This document shows, one piece after another, positions 35,900 to 47,974 of a DNA stretch of 64,000 nucleotides. Source of the DNA: Nannobrachium achirus (Eukaryota > Chordata > Actinopteri > Myctophiformes > Myctophidae). Numbering within the stretch: position 1 is the first letter of the stretch; the number at the start of each line of letters is the position of its first letter. Where the stretch lies: positions 61,134,909 through 61,198,908 of the forward strand of contig OY997642.1 in assembly GCA_963921795.1 (NCBI GenBank), given 5' to 3'. The translations under genes were made by a program, and so were the position numbers. The notes under the pieces were generated by a model. It had not been told where the DNA came from, did no database searches, and worked only from the letters and a program-made list of their open reading frames with translations.

Positions 35900-35965
35900 G
35901 CAAGATGCGCTGTGATTGGCCGGTAGTGTATGATCTGCGATGTGATTGGCCGGTAGTGTATGATC
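35900..35965. repeat. Short tandem duplication, about 32 bp
   Basis: TGTGATTGGCCGGTAGTGTA-TGATCTG occurs twice in a row. Confidence 0.9.
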
Positions 35966-36073
35966 TGGAGACAACGTATACAGATGACGTAATTTTGCCG
36001 CGAGGCGTTGCGAGCTTGTAGATCGGCAATTTTTGGCTACAGTTCTCAGAATATGGACACTAGGGTTAATATA

Positions 36074-36248
36074 ACTAGACCAGGTCAACCTGGTTGTGCC
36101 AGACCCCCTGTCTGTCATCATCATTTATGACATCATGCCTTTTGTAGGCATGTCATCATCATGTCATCATCATATATACCCTTTATATAGAAAACCCGGA
36201 CCGACATTTGCTTATGTAGGCCTACCCATTTCATGGGTCTGGCAAAAA
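36074..36248. repeat. Interspersed repeat, ACTAGACCAGGTCAACC copy 1
   Basis: It matches 45417-45603 almost exactly (ACCAGGTCAACCTGGTTGTG, ATCATCATTTATGACATCAT, CATTTCATGGGTCTGGCAAA). It contains a GTCATCATCAT tract. Confidence 0.85.
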
Positions 36249-37028
36249 AGGATTGGAAAATTTGGGGGACCCCCTGTAGTAGCTCTGAGGACCCCCTAGA
36301 TGTCCCGGACCCCCTGTTGAAGAACCCTGCCCTATTTAATCCAACTTTTCAGGATTCAAATCGGAAAGCGTCAAAATCCACAAGCTCAAAACTCGGCGCA
36401 GAGTGACACGTTCTGAGCTTGTAGATCTGCTACCTTTGAAAGTGAATCCCGGGAAAAGTAACAGTTTCGGACATATGAGGTTTCCACCAGCCGTCAGGGC
36501 CGATACAGTGATAAAACCTGTAACCTTACACTAATAGATTTCAACAACACGATCCGTCAAACTGTCAGGTCCCCCATTGCTCCCTTCTCTTTTCTGTTTG
36601 TGTCCACTGCTTCTCAGCGAGGCGGAAATCCATCCCGTCGTCCGTTTTAATTGATTCGACGCGGCGGTGAGATTGATTCACCCGCAATTTCACCTCTGAG
36701 TCCTGCACGGGTCCAATTATGACAACACAATGGCCCTGGCCGTCAATAATCAGATCCCTAGGAACCAGCGATTATTAAAGCAATAAGCCACAAGAGGCGA
36801 GTGGTTACCGGGGCCGACCCTCGGGGTGCCGTCTTAAGTTATATATAAGTAATGATGTTTGGGGTGGAAACGGTGATCTCTGAGTTTCATAATAAAATGT
36901 TACCCACCCGGTATTTAATTCAGTAACGCCAGTCCCCGTCCCCGGTGTGTATATACTGTATATATACCCATTTTCACCTGTCAATATCCGGCCCACTGCA
37001 GGACTCAGACACGCGACACCGCCGGAGT

Positions 37029-37295
37029 ATATCGTCGTTGTCGGGTGGAAACCTCGTATCTCCAAGTTTTTAATTTGAAAGTTTTTTTCATAAAGTAAAG
37101 CCCTGCTTCATCATACAAGGCCGTCGCACAAAGGTAGTGAAAACAGCAGATCTACAAGCACACAACGCCTCGCAGTGCGAGGCGTTGTGTGCTTGTAGAT
37201 CGGCTGTTTTCACTAGTTTAAATCATTTTTTAAATGGAAAATGCAAAACAAACGTTTTTTGGACATACACGGTTTTCACCCGACAACGACGATAT
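37029..37295. mobile_element. MITE of the ATATCGTCGTTGTCGGG family, well preserved
   Basis: ATATCGTCGTTGTCGGGTGG opens and CCCGACAACGACGATAT closes 267 bp. The centre (37135-37218) is a perfect-stem module, GTGAAAACAGCAGATCTACA and complement, with CGCCTCGC/GCGAGGCG at the tip. Confidence 0.87.
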
Positions 37296-37622
37296 GATAT
37301 ACGATAACGACACAAAGAGCATGAGCCAGAAACAGCAGGTTCACTCGGGTTCGACTCACCACTTAGTGCACAGCAGCTGCTGCTGGGGTTCACTAATGCA
37401 GTGTAATGGCAGCTATAATACGGCATCATCATCATCATCCATAGTGTACCATCTCTCCCTCCATCCATAGGTCTACCCAGGGACGTGCTGGCTATTGGGA
37501 AAAGCGGGACAACTCCCGAACGGCTGGTTCATTCCCGGCCGGTCCAGGCCAGCCATTAGGAAAAAAATAAATAAAAATGTCTGCCTTTGTTTCATTTTGG
37601 GGGCTGGGCGGCCAACAAAGTA

Positions 37623-37890
37623 AATCGTCACTGTCGGGCAGAAACCTCGTATCTCCAAGTTTCACATTTGTACATTTTTTCGCAAAGCAAAGCCCTGTTT
37701 CATCATACAAGGCCGTCGCACAAAAGTAGTGAAAACAGCAGATCTACAAGCACACAACGCCTCGCGGTGCGAGGCGTTGTGTGCTTGTAGATCGGCTGTT
37801 TTCACTAGTTTAAATCATTTTTTTTAAATGATAAATACGAAACAAACGGTTTTGGACATACAAGGTTTCCACCCGACAACGACAAAATAT
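37623..37890. mobile_element. MITE of the ATATCGTCGTTGTCGGG family
   Basis: A copy about 330 bp from the previous one, in the same orientation, with the same central module (37730-37810). The ends ATCGTCACTGTCGGGC and CCCGACAACGAC are slightly decayed. Confidence 0.83.
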
Positions 37891-38257
37891 AACTCATGTA
37901 ATTGGCCCACTAGGCTTGTCACTTGTCATGATCTGAAATGGCAAATCTTTGAGTAGCAGCAGCACTATAGAGAGAGACCTCTCTCTGTAGCGCGCAAAGA
38001 GGGCCTCTACAACTCTTTTTCCCGGGCTGAATCAGGGGCCCAGCATGTCCCTGGGTCTACCCCTCCATCTCCCTCCCTCTCTCCCTCTCCCCTCCATGTG
38101 TACGCTCACTCGCTCAGGGTTAAATGGAACACTCGGGAGCTTCAGAATGTGGCTAGCAGCAGGTCGCCAGTGTGTGATTAGCTGCTTGATCTCTGTGCAG
38201 GTTCAAGGGTTGTGCGTCTACTGACGGACCAGGTTTATTTGTATCTCCCCTTTAGTC

Positions 38258-38704
38258 AGGGAATTTTAATAAAACCCTGGGAATAAATTCCTTACCAAAC
38301 AATTTCTTCACCAATGTGTTCGTAAAGGTGTCTAGTAACATGTCTAACGAATATTGAAATTCAACGTCCCTAGCAAAATGTTTGACAGCTAGGGTAATTC
38401 TGGGTCTCATTCACTTTTTCGTGCAAAACAAATGATTGCAATGGATTCAGAATAATTAAAAACACCTAGTTAGACCCCTCACATCCCACTTGAAGCATAT
38501 TTTTGGGAGTGATTTTTTTTCCCCTTGTGAATAGTAAGTGAATGAGACCCAGAATTACCCTAGCTGTCAAATATTTTGTTAGGGATGTTGAATTTCAATC
38601 TTTGTTAGATATGTTACTAGACACCTTTACGAACACATTGGTGAAGAAATTGTTTGGTAAGGAATTTATTCCCAGATTTGACAGGTATTCTGCTAATTTT
38701 CCCT
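38258..38704. mobile_element. Long-arm palindromic MITE
   Basis: TAGTCAGGGAATTTTAAT opens and TTTTCCCTGACTA closes about 447 bp. Arms of about 170 bp are inverted copies (ATTCCTTACCAAACAATTTC / GAAATTGTTTGGTAAGGAAT; AGCTAGGGTAATTCTGGGTC and complement). The loop is about 80 bp. Confidence 0.87.
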
Positions 38705-39018
38705 GACTACTTACGTAGAACCACATCCAAACGCAGGCGTTGACACTAAGGGTTGCCCACCTGCCCCTGGCAGATAAATAAAATGTTCGGGCAGGTGGAG
38801 TTTGCTTTCAGGTTGCCCGACCGGGCAAGTGCTCGTTTGAGAGAAGGCGAGTCGTCTATAAACACAACACATGATATCTGTCTAAACACCTGAATGGGGC
38901 ACAATGTATTCTGGTCTGTGGAAGGTAAAACAAGAGCACTGTTGACCTATAATGTACTGTTTTCACTGTTGCTACACTACGAAATATAAAATAACTGTGC
39001 GCGCGCATGTGTGTGTGC

Positions 39019-39074
<56 letters not shown>
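39019..39074. repeat. (AT)n microsatellite
   Basis: AT tract of about 55 bp after GTGTGTGCGT. Confidence 0.96.
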
Positions 39075-39079
<5 letters not shown>

Positions 39080-39714
39080 TAATTCGATTGAGTAACGTCA
39101 TTAGCTATTTAACACAGCGGGTGCCGACGATGAATGCAAGGGTTAATTAGCTGGTGCCCATGGCAACCCGCCATTTTGCCTACCTTCGAGGTCCTGGCGA
39201 AAAAAGTAATCTGAGTAAATGTAATCCAAGCATGTCTTGTTTATTTAGCGAAAATCTTTTCTTTCAGTCAGGACCGGTTTTTAACAATCCTGCGCCACAG
39301 CGTTTGTGTGACGGCCGGTAGAGAAGGCCGCGTTTTGAACGTGAAAAGAAAAAAGAAGAAAAGATCCGGAGAAAACTTCATGTTTGTGCAGCAGCTTTAC
39401 AGGGCAGTGAACGAGGCAGACAGCACTTCCTGGTCACGTGATTTTGCGCTGCATTTTGGGAAATGGAGTTTGTTTTATCACCACGGTAGCCAAGTACAGT
39501 AGCTACAGTACAGTATAGTTTACTGTACAGCGCGTTAAACGCGTCAACATCAAAGAGGCACACGTAGACATCAAAGAGATTGACGCGTTGACACCACGTG
39601 GGCATCAAATGAGTTAACATGATGACATCATCACACGATTATGTCACCACTTCGTCATCACAACACCCTCTATAAATTACCTGCGCTGATTATCAGGTGG
39701 TGCAGATGTGTGAA

Positions 39715-40746
39715 ATGCTTCGCTGGACGATATATCAGAACGGAGGTGAAAGTAAGATCCATACCGCTGTGGGGGTCGGACTCAAGGTCTACTCCTTTTC
39801 GTACGAAGACGTTGATCGGATCCATGTTCACGTCTTCAACACAGTGTCTTTGCGCTGGGTGAAGTTGTCTCCAGAGGAGACGAGAGGCGAGCAACCCGTT
39901 GCTGTTTTTCCCTCCGGGCGCTATGGCTACACAGCTGTGTTGATAGAAGTGACAGTCTACATCTGGGGGGGACGTTTTGTCCATAGAACACATACTACAA
40001 GCACGTACTATGATGTGCTTTATGCATTTGATGTGGACACTCACAGATGGGTTAAACCCGAGGTTTCCGGGACCGGTCCAGAGGCGAGGTGGTACCACTC
40101 GGCTTGTGTCTTGGGGAAGGTCATGTATATCCATGGTGGAAGGACACAGAAGACTATACACATGAATGACGTTTACAAGTTGGACACCACCACGATGGTC
40201 TGGTCTTTCATTGACACCGGAGGCACTGCACCGCCTGATTCATGGTGGCATTCTGCCACCATCATCGGGACAAAGATGTTTGTATTTGGGGGCGAAGGGT
40301 TGCTTGTCAACCACAACAGCATCAGAGTGTTTGACACAGAGACCAACTGCTGGCTGAACACACCTTCTTCACGGCTCCTTCCAGAACCACGCTGCCGTCA
40401 TTCAGCCTTTACATACAATGGAGAGCTGTATATAATCGGTGACCAAAGAAGCAACCAGCACTCAAACGTTGTGGAAGAAATGGTGTGGAAATTCAATCCA
40501 GAGACCTTCTCCTGGAAGAGGGTTGAGCCTAAGGGGAGTGTCCCGCGTCACACTCAAATGTGGTGGCGGTGGCAGTCTTGTTGCATGGTGGATCGTATTG
40601 TACAACAAGGGCAGCATTTGCGCATCTTAGACTTGAGTCCTAGTCTGAAGACGTTATGCAAGCTGGCAGTTATTCAGTACGGTCTGGAGCTGTCTGGACT
40701 CCCACATAACATCAGGTGGGAACTGGCAGCCATGAGCTCTAACTAG
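39715..40746 (+). CDS. KLHDC3-like intronless kelch gene, copy 5 (plus strand)
   Basis: This is a 343-aa intact ORF. I start it at the ATG giving MLRWTIYQNGG because KLHDC3 begins MLRWTVH; another in-frame ATG lies 9 nt upstream. It has six blades, including [15 protein letters not shown] and [15 protein letters not shown], with several diglycines lost (VYSFSYE, YIIGDQ, VDRIVQQ). It has the most canonical BC-box of the set, SLKTLCKLAV (about 310-319), with CUL2-box LPHNIRWEL (about 329-337), and a short KLHDC3-like tail, AAMSSN. Unlike the other four it lies on the opposite strand, antisense to the EFR3 host intron, and lacks the repeat-unit flanks. A TATAAAT sits 44 bp before the ATG. Lack of introns points to retroposition; no poly(A) or target duplication is visible. 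Confidence 0.82.
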   Translation: MLRWTIYQNGGESKIHTAVGVGLKVYSFSYEDVDRIHVHVFNTVSLRWVKLSPEETRGEQPVAVFPSGRYGYTAVLIEVTVYIWGGRFVHRTHTTSTYYDVLYAFDVDTHRWVKPEVSGTGPEARWYHSACVLGKVMYIHGGRTQKTIHMNDVYKLDTTTMVWSFIDTGGTAPPDSWWHSATIIGTKMFVFGGEGLLVNHNSIRVFDTETNCWLNTPSSRLLPEPRCRHSAFTYNGELYIIGDQRSNQHSNVVEEMVWKFNPETFSWKRVEPKGSVPRHTQMWWRWQSCCMVDRIVQQGQHLRILDLSPSLKTLCKLAVIQYGLELSGLPHNIRWELAAMSSN

Positions 40747-40749
40747 GGT

Positions 40750-41379
40750 TGTTGTGGTGTGTTGCTGGTGTTACATGGTGTGTAACAGAGGTTGTTACAC
40801 ATTGACGTAGATCTATGTCACGTCCTGATGGAACGGTCGAGCTCCGCTGACAGAGATCTAGTCTGTGTTTTCAGTGATTCTGATAGAGGGCGCTCTCTCG
40901 CAAACCATGTGCGATCCCAAGGACTCCAGAAGAAGAATATAACCGGAAATTAAGCCATCCTAATTTCTTTCTTTCTCCGTCCGGCTCAATGTTCTTTTCA
41001 TAGCTTTTTTCTATAGGGACCCTAACTGAAGAACGGATGATCGTGGATAACATTTTTCTTTTCTGTGTGAATGAAAAGACAATGGTTGCCCCTCCATGTG
41101 TGACTAAATATGGTAGAACACTGGAAAAACCCTGGCAGATGTGCATGAATTAATACCTGGCAGTGAATCTGTTAAAATTCATGATTTGATCATTCTATTT
41201 GTATTTTTTTTTTCTAAAACCCATTTCATCCAATGTTCTCCTAAGAGTGATTTCGATATTTAGTCGGATGACGGACGGCAACGTTCGTTTGCTGCACACA
41301 TTTACAATCCTTTCAATAAGTCTGCACCTGCCATAAAATGATGTTGTTAGAAGAACAGACATTGAAGAAAATGCCCACC
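40750..41379. other. Downstream flank of kelch copy 5
   Basis: Low-complexity TTGTTGTGGTGTGTTG after the stop, then unique sequence. No AATAAA within the first 150 bp and no poly(A) tract, so a retroposition footprint is not visible. Confidence 0.5.
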
Positions 41380-41800
41380 TTGTCTGTTCTCTTCATCAAT
41401 TCAAACTGAAAATCAGGTGTTGGCAGGAGGAGCTTAATTACATCTCTGATGATCAATGTATGAGTCTCTTAACTGGTTAAGTCCTAAATCTCGAAGACAT
41501 TTTCATTGGATGCAGTTCATCTTTAAATGTATTTGAAACAATAGTTAGACCCTTACACATCCCCATACAACCTAAGGCATACAGACCACCCATACTTTAA
41601 GGTACCCAGCAACACCACCTTGGTATGTGGTCGACGCGCATTTAAATTCAAAGCCCCGTCCGAATTGGAATCACCTACCAAGCTCTCTAAGATCAATTTC
41701 CTCCCTTAACCTGTTCAAAGAATCTCTTCTCACTCACCTTCAAACACCATGTTCATGCTTCTAATTTTGTTTTGTTTTCTGCTTTTTGCTTTAGTTTTCT
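41380..41800 (+). mobile_element. Degenerate LINE ORF2 C-terminal fragment
   Basis: Around 41640-41750 the frames give FKAPSE(W)N, LPSSLRSIS-like and LFKESLLTHL-like pieces, the usual end of a Rex1/L2-type LINE. Frameshifts prevent any ORF. Confidence 0.4.
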
Positions 41801-42239
41801 TTTGCTGATGTGGAATACATAGTAATTTCACTATGTACGGGTTGAACCTTTTTTTTTTAACAGTAAGTGTTAAATTGAATGGTAATTCAAATGTTACCCA
41901 TCATTTTATAATGGATGATTTACGAGCAAGTGGGCAAGTAGAACATGACCTGTACTTGCCCGACGGGCAAGTGCCTCTGAAGCCTCTGAAACCACAGCTA
42001 ATCTCTCTTTCCGGTGTCGACCTGAAAACGTCAACGTTTTCAGTTGAGAAAGAGATGAAGCAGGGACCCCCCAAAATCGTTTTATAGATTCCATATAGTT
42101 TCAATGTTTGACAGCACAATCATCAGTGTGTTTTGGATTCATGTCAATGTGTATTTTCAGATGTTTAACCACTTGAACATCAATACTTAACTAGAAATAC
42201 TGTTCCTTCGAAACAGTGTGGGCTCGATTCCAACCCAAC

Positions 42240-43320
42240 AAATAGGATACTTTAAGGTACTGTAAGGTACAGTACCCTACAGTATTGTACTGTACCTTAC
42301 TGTACTGTACTGTACTGTACTGTACTCTACTGTACTGTACCTTACTGTACTTTACTGTACCTTACTGTACTGTACTCTACCTTACTGTACTATACCATAC
42401 TGTACTCTACTGTACCGTACTGTACCTTACTGTACTGTACTCTACTGTACCTTACTATACTGTACTTTACTGTACTCTACTGTACTTTACTGTACTCCAC
42501 TGTACCTTACTGTACTTTATTCTACTTTACTGTACTTTATTGTACTTTACTGTACTCTACTGTACTTTACTGTACTCTACTGTACCTTACTGTATTGTTT
42601 TGTACTTTACTGTACTTTACTGTACTCTACTGTAACTTACTGTACTTTACTGTACTCTACTGTACTGTACCTTACTGTACTTTACTGTACTCTACTGTAC
42701 CCTACTGTACTGTACCTTACTGTACTGTACTTTACTGTACTCTACTGTACCTTACTGTAGTGTACCTTACTGTACTATACTATACTGTACTCTACTGTAC
42801 CGTACTGTACCTTACTGTACTGTACTCTACTGTACCTTACTATACTGTACTTTACTGTACTCTACTGTACTTTACTGTACTCCACTGTACCTTACTGTAC
42901 TTTATTCTACTTTACTGTACTTTATTGTACTTTACTGTACTCTACTGTACTTTACTGTACTCTACTGTACCTTACTGTATTGTTTTGTACTTTACTGTAC
43001 CTTACTGTACTTTACTGTACTCTACTGTAACTTACTGTACTTTACTGTACTCTACTGTACTGTACCTTACTGTACTTTACTGTACTCTACTGTACCCTAC
43101 TGTACTGTACCTTACTGTACTGTACTTTACTGTACTCTACTGTACCTTACTGTAGTGTACCTTACTGTACTATACTATACTGTACTCTACTGTACCGTAC
43201 TGTACTTTATTGTACTTTACTGTACTTTATTGTACTTTACTGTACCTTACTGTACTTTACTGTACTCTACTGAACCTAACTGTACTTTTACTGTACTCTA
43301 CTGAACCTTACTGTACATAT
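42240..43320. repeat. TGTAC pentamer-based satellite with higher-order repeat
   Basis: About 1.08 kb of degenerate 5-bp units (ACTGT/ACTTT/ACCTT/ACTCT). The rare block CTTACTGTACTATACYATAC occurs at 42381, 42766 and 43161, so a higher-order unit of about 385-395 bp is repeated. The phase of five keeps long Tyr/Thr/Leu-rich frames open by chance. Confidence 0.92.
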
Positions 43321-43690
43321 TCTATGTGTTCTAGAGGTGTATATTGAGTGCATATACTGTAGGTTAACAATCCCAGATCACATCTGTCCTCCACTATGTC
43401 TATAACCAAGGCGTTCTTCTATGTGGCCACTCCAGACTGAGGAGTGGAGCATGACTTTTATTGTGTTTGTGGATCTGATTTGAAAATGCATCGGTTGTGA
43501 TATCTCCCTGAAAACCAACAACAACCACTAATACGGCTGATTGTCCCTGCGGGTTCTAGGATATATACTGTAAATCCCATTGCCCGGGATCCTAAAACCT
43601 TATTCTTTTTAAGAACAATTTCTAAAACACTACAAAACATGTCTCAAAGACAAATACAAGCAAACGTCTTCACAGTAACACAGTAACAGT

Positions 43691-43795
<105 letters not shown>

Positions 43796-44065
43796 GCACA
43801 TTGTAGATCAACTTCATAGCAGTATTAAGTGGTCCATCTATGTTTTTTATTAATAATAAAATGAGATGAAGCGCGCCAAAGTTTTGAGGAGATACTGACT
43901 AGTATATATAGAAATAAATAATGAAGATAACATACGTGTGCTCGCCTTCCAGGCGAGCCCACAATAAACTTGACCTTTCACTCTGTACTTAGTCTGCTCT
44001 TTTCCCCCTCTACACAAAACCTCTTTGCCGGAAATAGTCAATCTACAAGCTCACAACGCCTCGCA

Positions 44066-44506
44066 GCGCACTCTCTGAGCGGACTGGTTCTCTTGGTCTG
44101 GTGTTGTCATATGACGCTTAACTTGATATGGTATCGTGGCGTACCAGCCAATGAAATCAATGCAAGACGGAGGAGGGGGTGGGTCTAACTTTTGAAAATC
44201 AACAGAAACAGTGGAGGGGGGGGGGAGCTAAGCCAAAGCACTTAATTGCTCCCTTTGAACTTCAAAGGGGGTTGTGCACACCTCGTTAGCAAAGACAACG
44301 ACCTGTTTGATGCCTGTCATAGAGGAGAGGGGGAGGGGGAGGGGGGAATGTTTTTTTGTGCACACACAAGTCAAACTCAACCCCACCCACCAGATCTCTC
44401 GTGATTGGGAATTTCAAATTTCAAATCCCCTCCCCTTTGAAATCTCTTGTCAATTGGACAGTGTCAGACTCAAGCTCAGCGCAGAGTCTGAAATCAGGCT
44501 ACTCTG
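44066..44506. repeat. Interspersed repeat, copy A
   Basis: It matches 58633-59085 over about 440 bp: CACTCTCTGAGCGGACTG, CCAATGAAATCAATGCAAGA, CTTTGAACTTCAAAGG and AGTCTGAAATCAGGCTA occur in the same order. Class unknown. Confidence 0.8.
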
Positions 44507-44604
44507 TCGCCACCTGGGTGACAGAGTAGCTCGGATGAGCTCAGAAACGCTGGCCGCCGTCAAATTTAATAACACCGCCACAGCATTCTCCCTGCACACG
44601 CCGA

Positions 44605-45140
44605 TTAAAACCCATTTAGGCCCAGAATTATTGAGTGCTTTAACCAGTGAAAAATAGCAGATATACAAGCTCACAGCGCGCCACTCTGCGAGCGTGTAGA
44701 TCTGCTATTTTTGAATGTATGTATTTTCAAAGCGTCTGTAACTCAAATATTGCTTCTGGGGGGTCCCTGGAACTAGATATTTTGAGATGGGGGTCCGTGG
44801 CCAAATAAATATCATTTTGGGGGTCCTTCAAATGTAAAGGTTTGAGAACCAATGACACAGTAGTCTCTCAAGAACAGACTAACTGAGCTCCAGTTAAGTG
44901 AAAAGGACCTTTTCTTTGACGATGGCTGGCCAGATTGCTGACATAGAAACATATGTTGTTTTAAAAAAAACCTTAGAAGGATCCAAAAGACACTTATAGA
45001 ATCGGGTGAAAATTCTAATTTTCACGATTTTTCAAAAATAGCAGATCTACAAGCTCGCAGCGCGGCACTCGGTGCCGCTCTGTGAGCTTGTATATCTGCT
45101 ATTTTTCAATAGTTAAAGCATAAAATAATGATACACAAAA
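44605..45140. mobile_element. TTAA-flanked MITE abutting an EFR3 splice donor
   Basis: The left end is TTAAAACCCATTTAGGCCC, with hairpins at 44650-44712 and 45035-45107. The right end stops at ACACAAAATG, about 14 bp before the donor of the 45155-45305 exon, so the expected terminus is missing. It is nearly identical to 47436-47974. Confidence 0.8.
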
Positions 45141-45154
45141 TGGTGGAGACTTAC

Positions 45155-45305
45155 CGAGTTGGTTCCCAGCACCTGCAGGTCGGGCTCCCTGCTCTCCAGC
45201 AGCTTGGCCACCATGTGCAGGAAGCTCTCCACGAAGGGCTTGATGCTCTGGGAGTGACAGGCCATGAGCAGCTGGTCCAGAGCCTCCATGGCGATCACCA
45301 CGTTC
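45155..45305 (-). CDS. efr3a: EFR3 family coding exon (IAMEALDQLLMACHSQS...GTNS)
   Basis: This 151-nt exon encodes (G)NVVIAMEALDQLLMACH and continues SQSIKPFVESFLHMVAKLL to ESREPDLQVLGTNS. It is almost residue-for-residue EFR3A. EFR3B, as recalled, has CQSINLFVESFLKMV at the same place, so this exon is the strongest evidence for the A paralogue. The minus-strand acceptor is TGTGCAG|GAAC and the donor is AACTCG|GTAAGT. The exon completes the GG of the previous exon and ends in phase 0. NVV replaces the usual YV(L/C) just after the junction. Transposon sequence begins about 14 bp past the donor, so the intron side of this splice site is largely transposon-derived. Confidence 0.95.
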
Positions 45306-45416
45306 CTGCACAGAGTAGGGCATTCACCAGATATTACAATATTACAATATCAAAGGCACTATTCGACGTTGTTCACCGAAGTCGAATATTTCCTTTTTTT
45401 TCTCTCTCTCTCTTTA

Positions 45417-45603
45417 ACTAGACCAGGTCAACCTGGTTGTGCCAGACCCCCTGTCTGTCATCATCATTTATGACATCATGCCTTTTGTAGGCATGTCATC
45501 ATCATGTCATCATCATATATACCCTTTATATAGAAAACCAGGACAGACAGACAGACCGACATTTGCTTATGTAGGCCTACCCATTTCATGGGTCTGGCAA
45601 AAA
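45417..45603. repeat. Interspersed repeat, ACTAGACCAGGTCAACC copy 2
   Basis: This is the partner of 36074-36248, with a 12-bp CAGACAGACAGA-type expansion. It lies about 110 bp upstream (in transcription) of the EFR3 exon at 45155-45305. Confidence 0.85.
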
Positions 45604-46242
45604 TTATATATAATTTATAAAGCTTGGCTAGATAGGAAGTCATAAGAATGAGTTGTCAATGGTTCTCAAACCTTTTTAGGCCGTGACCCCCACAATAAAC
45701 ACATTTGAACTGGGGACTCCCACCCTGACAAGCACTTGGAATTGTAGGTATTACATTTAATGTGACTCGGTTCCGCAGATAAATATTGTGAAAATAGCAG
45801 ATCTACATGCTCACAACGCCTCGCAACGCGAGGCGTTGTGAGCATGTGAGCATGTTGTGAGCATGCTGTGAGCATGTTGTGAGCATGTAGATCTGCTATT
45901 TTCACAATGTCCGCCTCTTGCTTACTTAATATTTGACAGTTTGGCCAGTCCTGTCGAATATTCGACTATTCGAATACTTTGAGGTCGAATAATTCTAATA
46001 CTAAAAATCATTATTCGTCAATGCCCTAGCACAGTCAAAAATATTCAAAGAAAAAATGTTCACCATTTATTTTCAAAAATAGCAGATCTACAAGATTGCA
46101 GCGCGGCACTCGGTGCTTGTATATCTGCTATTTTTAATAGTTAAAGCATAAAATAATGGCTAAATAATAATGTGTTCCCGGTGTAATCGTGTTAATTGGC
46201 TGCGCACACTGTCGCGCATGCATGCCCGCACGCCCGCCCGCC

Positions 46243-46391
<149 letters not shown>

Positions 46392-46609
46392 TACTCTACT
46401 TGTGATCACATCAACATTTTAGGAAGCTGGTTGGCTTTATGAATGCTATATTTACATGTCTTTTGTTGGAAAAAATAGCTGATCTACAAGCACACAAGTG
46501 ATTGCACGGGTGTATCGGTGTATTATTTTCAACCAAAAGTGCCCTTTTAAAATTTCAGCCCCTGCCTCTGTAACATTCTCTGCACGTCCCTGCTCACAAA
46601 TATATTAAC

Positions 46610-46613
<4 letters not shown>

Positions 46614-46707
<94 letters not shown>
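46614..46707. repeat. (GT)n microsatellite
   Basis: GT tract of about 93 bp, 20 bp left of a TTAA MITE. Confidence 0.97.
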
Positions 46708-46708
<1 letters not shown>

Positions 46709-46725
46709 ACTGTGTGCACACCCAA

Positions 46726-47213
46726 TTAAACCCATTTAGGCCTAGGATTAATGAATGCTTTAACTATTGAAAAATAGCAGATATACAAGCTCACAGCGAG
46801 GCACCAAGTGCCGTGCTGCGAGCTTGTAGATCTGCTATTTTTAAAAACTTGTGAAAATGTGTGAAAATCTTTGAATATTTGTCTTTTTTAAGCGAACGTT
46901 TGTAACTCATATTTTGCTTCTGGGTGGTCCCTGGAACTAAATATTTTGATATGGGGGTCCGTGGTCAAATACATATTTTTGGGGGTCCTTCACATGAAAA
47001 GGTTTGAGCACCACTGACATAGAAACATAGGTTTTTTTCAAAAAAGAAACCTTAGAAGGATTTAAAAGACTCTTATGGAATCGGGTCAAAATCAGGTAAA
47101 AATTCCAACGTTCACAATTTTTCAAAAATAGCAGATCTACAAGCTCACAGCGTGGGTTTTCAATAGTTAAAGCATAAAATAGTAATACACAGTACCCGTT
47201 CTGAATGGGTTAA
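46726..47213. mobile_element. TTAA-flanked MITE
   Basis: TTAAACCCATTTAGGCCTAG opens the element and CTGAATGGG|TTAA closes it. The left hairpin (46768-46843) is complete; only half of the right hairpin remains (about 47127-47158). Confidence 0.8.
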
Positions 47214-47435
47214 ATGCCTTTTGGGCGTGGGTAATGTGTGTATTGATTCAGCGCTGCCACTCTGTCTTTTGCGAGCGTGTCCGACGCGTCGAAGGCAGCT
47301 CCTATTCTCATCTCTCCATCCAATGTAATTACTGTGCTTTCCAGGAGACTCTCTGAGTGCTTCTGATGAGCTCCGAAACGCTGGCCGCCGTCAAATTTAA
47401 TAACACCGCCACCGCATTCTCCCTGCACACGCCGA

Positions 47436-47974
47436 TTAAAACCCATTTAGGCCCAGTATTATTGAGTGCTTTAACCAGTGAAAAATAGCAGATATACAAG
47501 CTCACCTGCGAGCGTGTAGATCTGCTATTTTTGAATGTATGTATTTTCAAAGCGTCTGTAACTCAAATTTTGCTTCTGGGGGGTCCCTGGAACTAGATAT
47601 TTTGAGATGGGGGTCCGTGGCCAAATAAATATCATTTTGGGGGTCCTTCAAATGTAACCAATGACACAGTAGTCTCTCAAGAACAGACTAACTGAGCTCC
47701 AGTTAAGTGAAAAGGACCTTTTCTTTGACGATGGCGAGCCAGATTGCTGACATAGAAACATTTGTTGTTTTAAAAAAAACCTTAGAAGGATCCAAAAGAC
47801 ACTTATAGAATCGGGTGAAAATTCTAATTTTCACGATTTTTCAAAAATAGCAGATCTACAAGCTCGCAGCGCGGCACTCGGTGCCGCGCTGTGAGCTTGT
47901 ATATCTGCTATTTTTCAATAGTTAAAGCATAAAATAATGATACACAAAATGTGTACCCGTTCTGAATGGCTTAA
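47436..47974. mobile_element. TTAA-flanked MITE, duplicate of 44605-45140
   Basis: It is near-identical to 44605-45140, including hairpins at 47483-47533 and 47846-47918, and ends GAATGGC|TTAA. The similarity continues about 75 bp left of the element in both copies (CTGGCCGCCGTCAAATTTAA), so the copies arose by segmental duplication rather than independent insertion. Confidence 0.85.

Noticed and set aside
42285..43155. Long plus-strand frames of TVLYCTLLYFTV type
   Set aside because: The frames follow from the 5-bp satellite repeat (TACTG/TACTT), which contains no stop in that phase.
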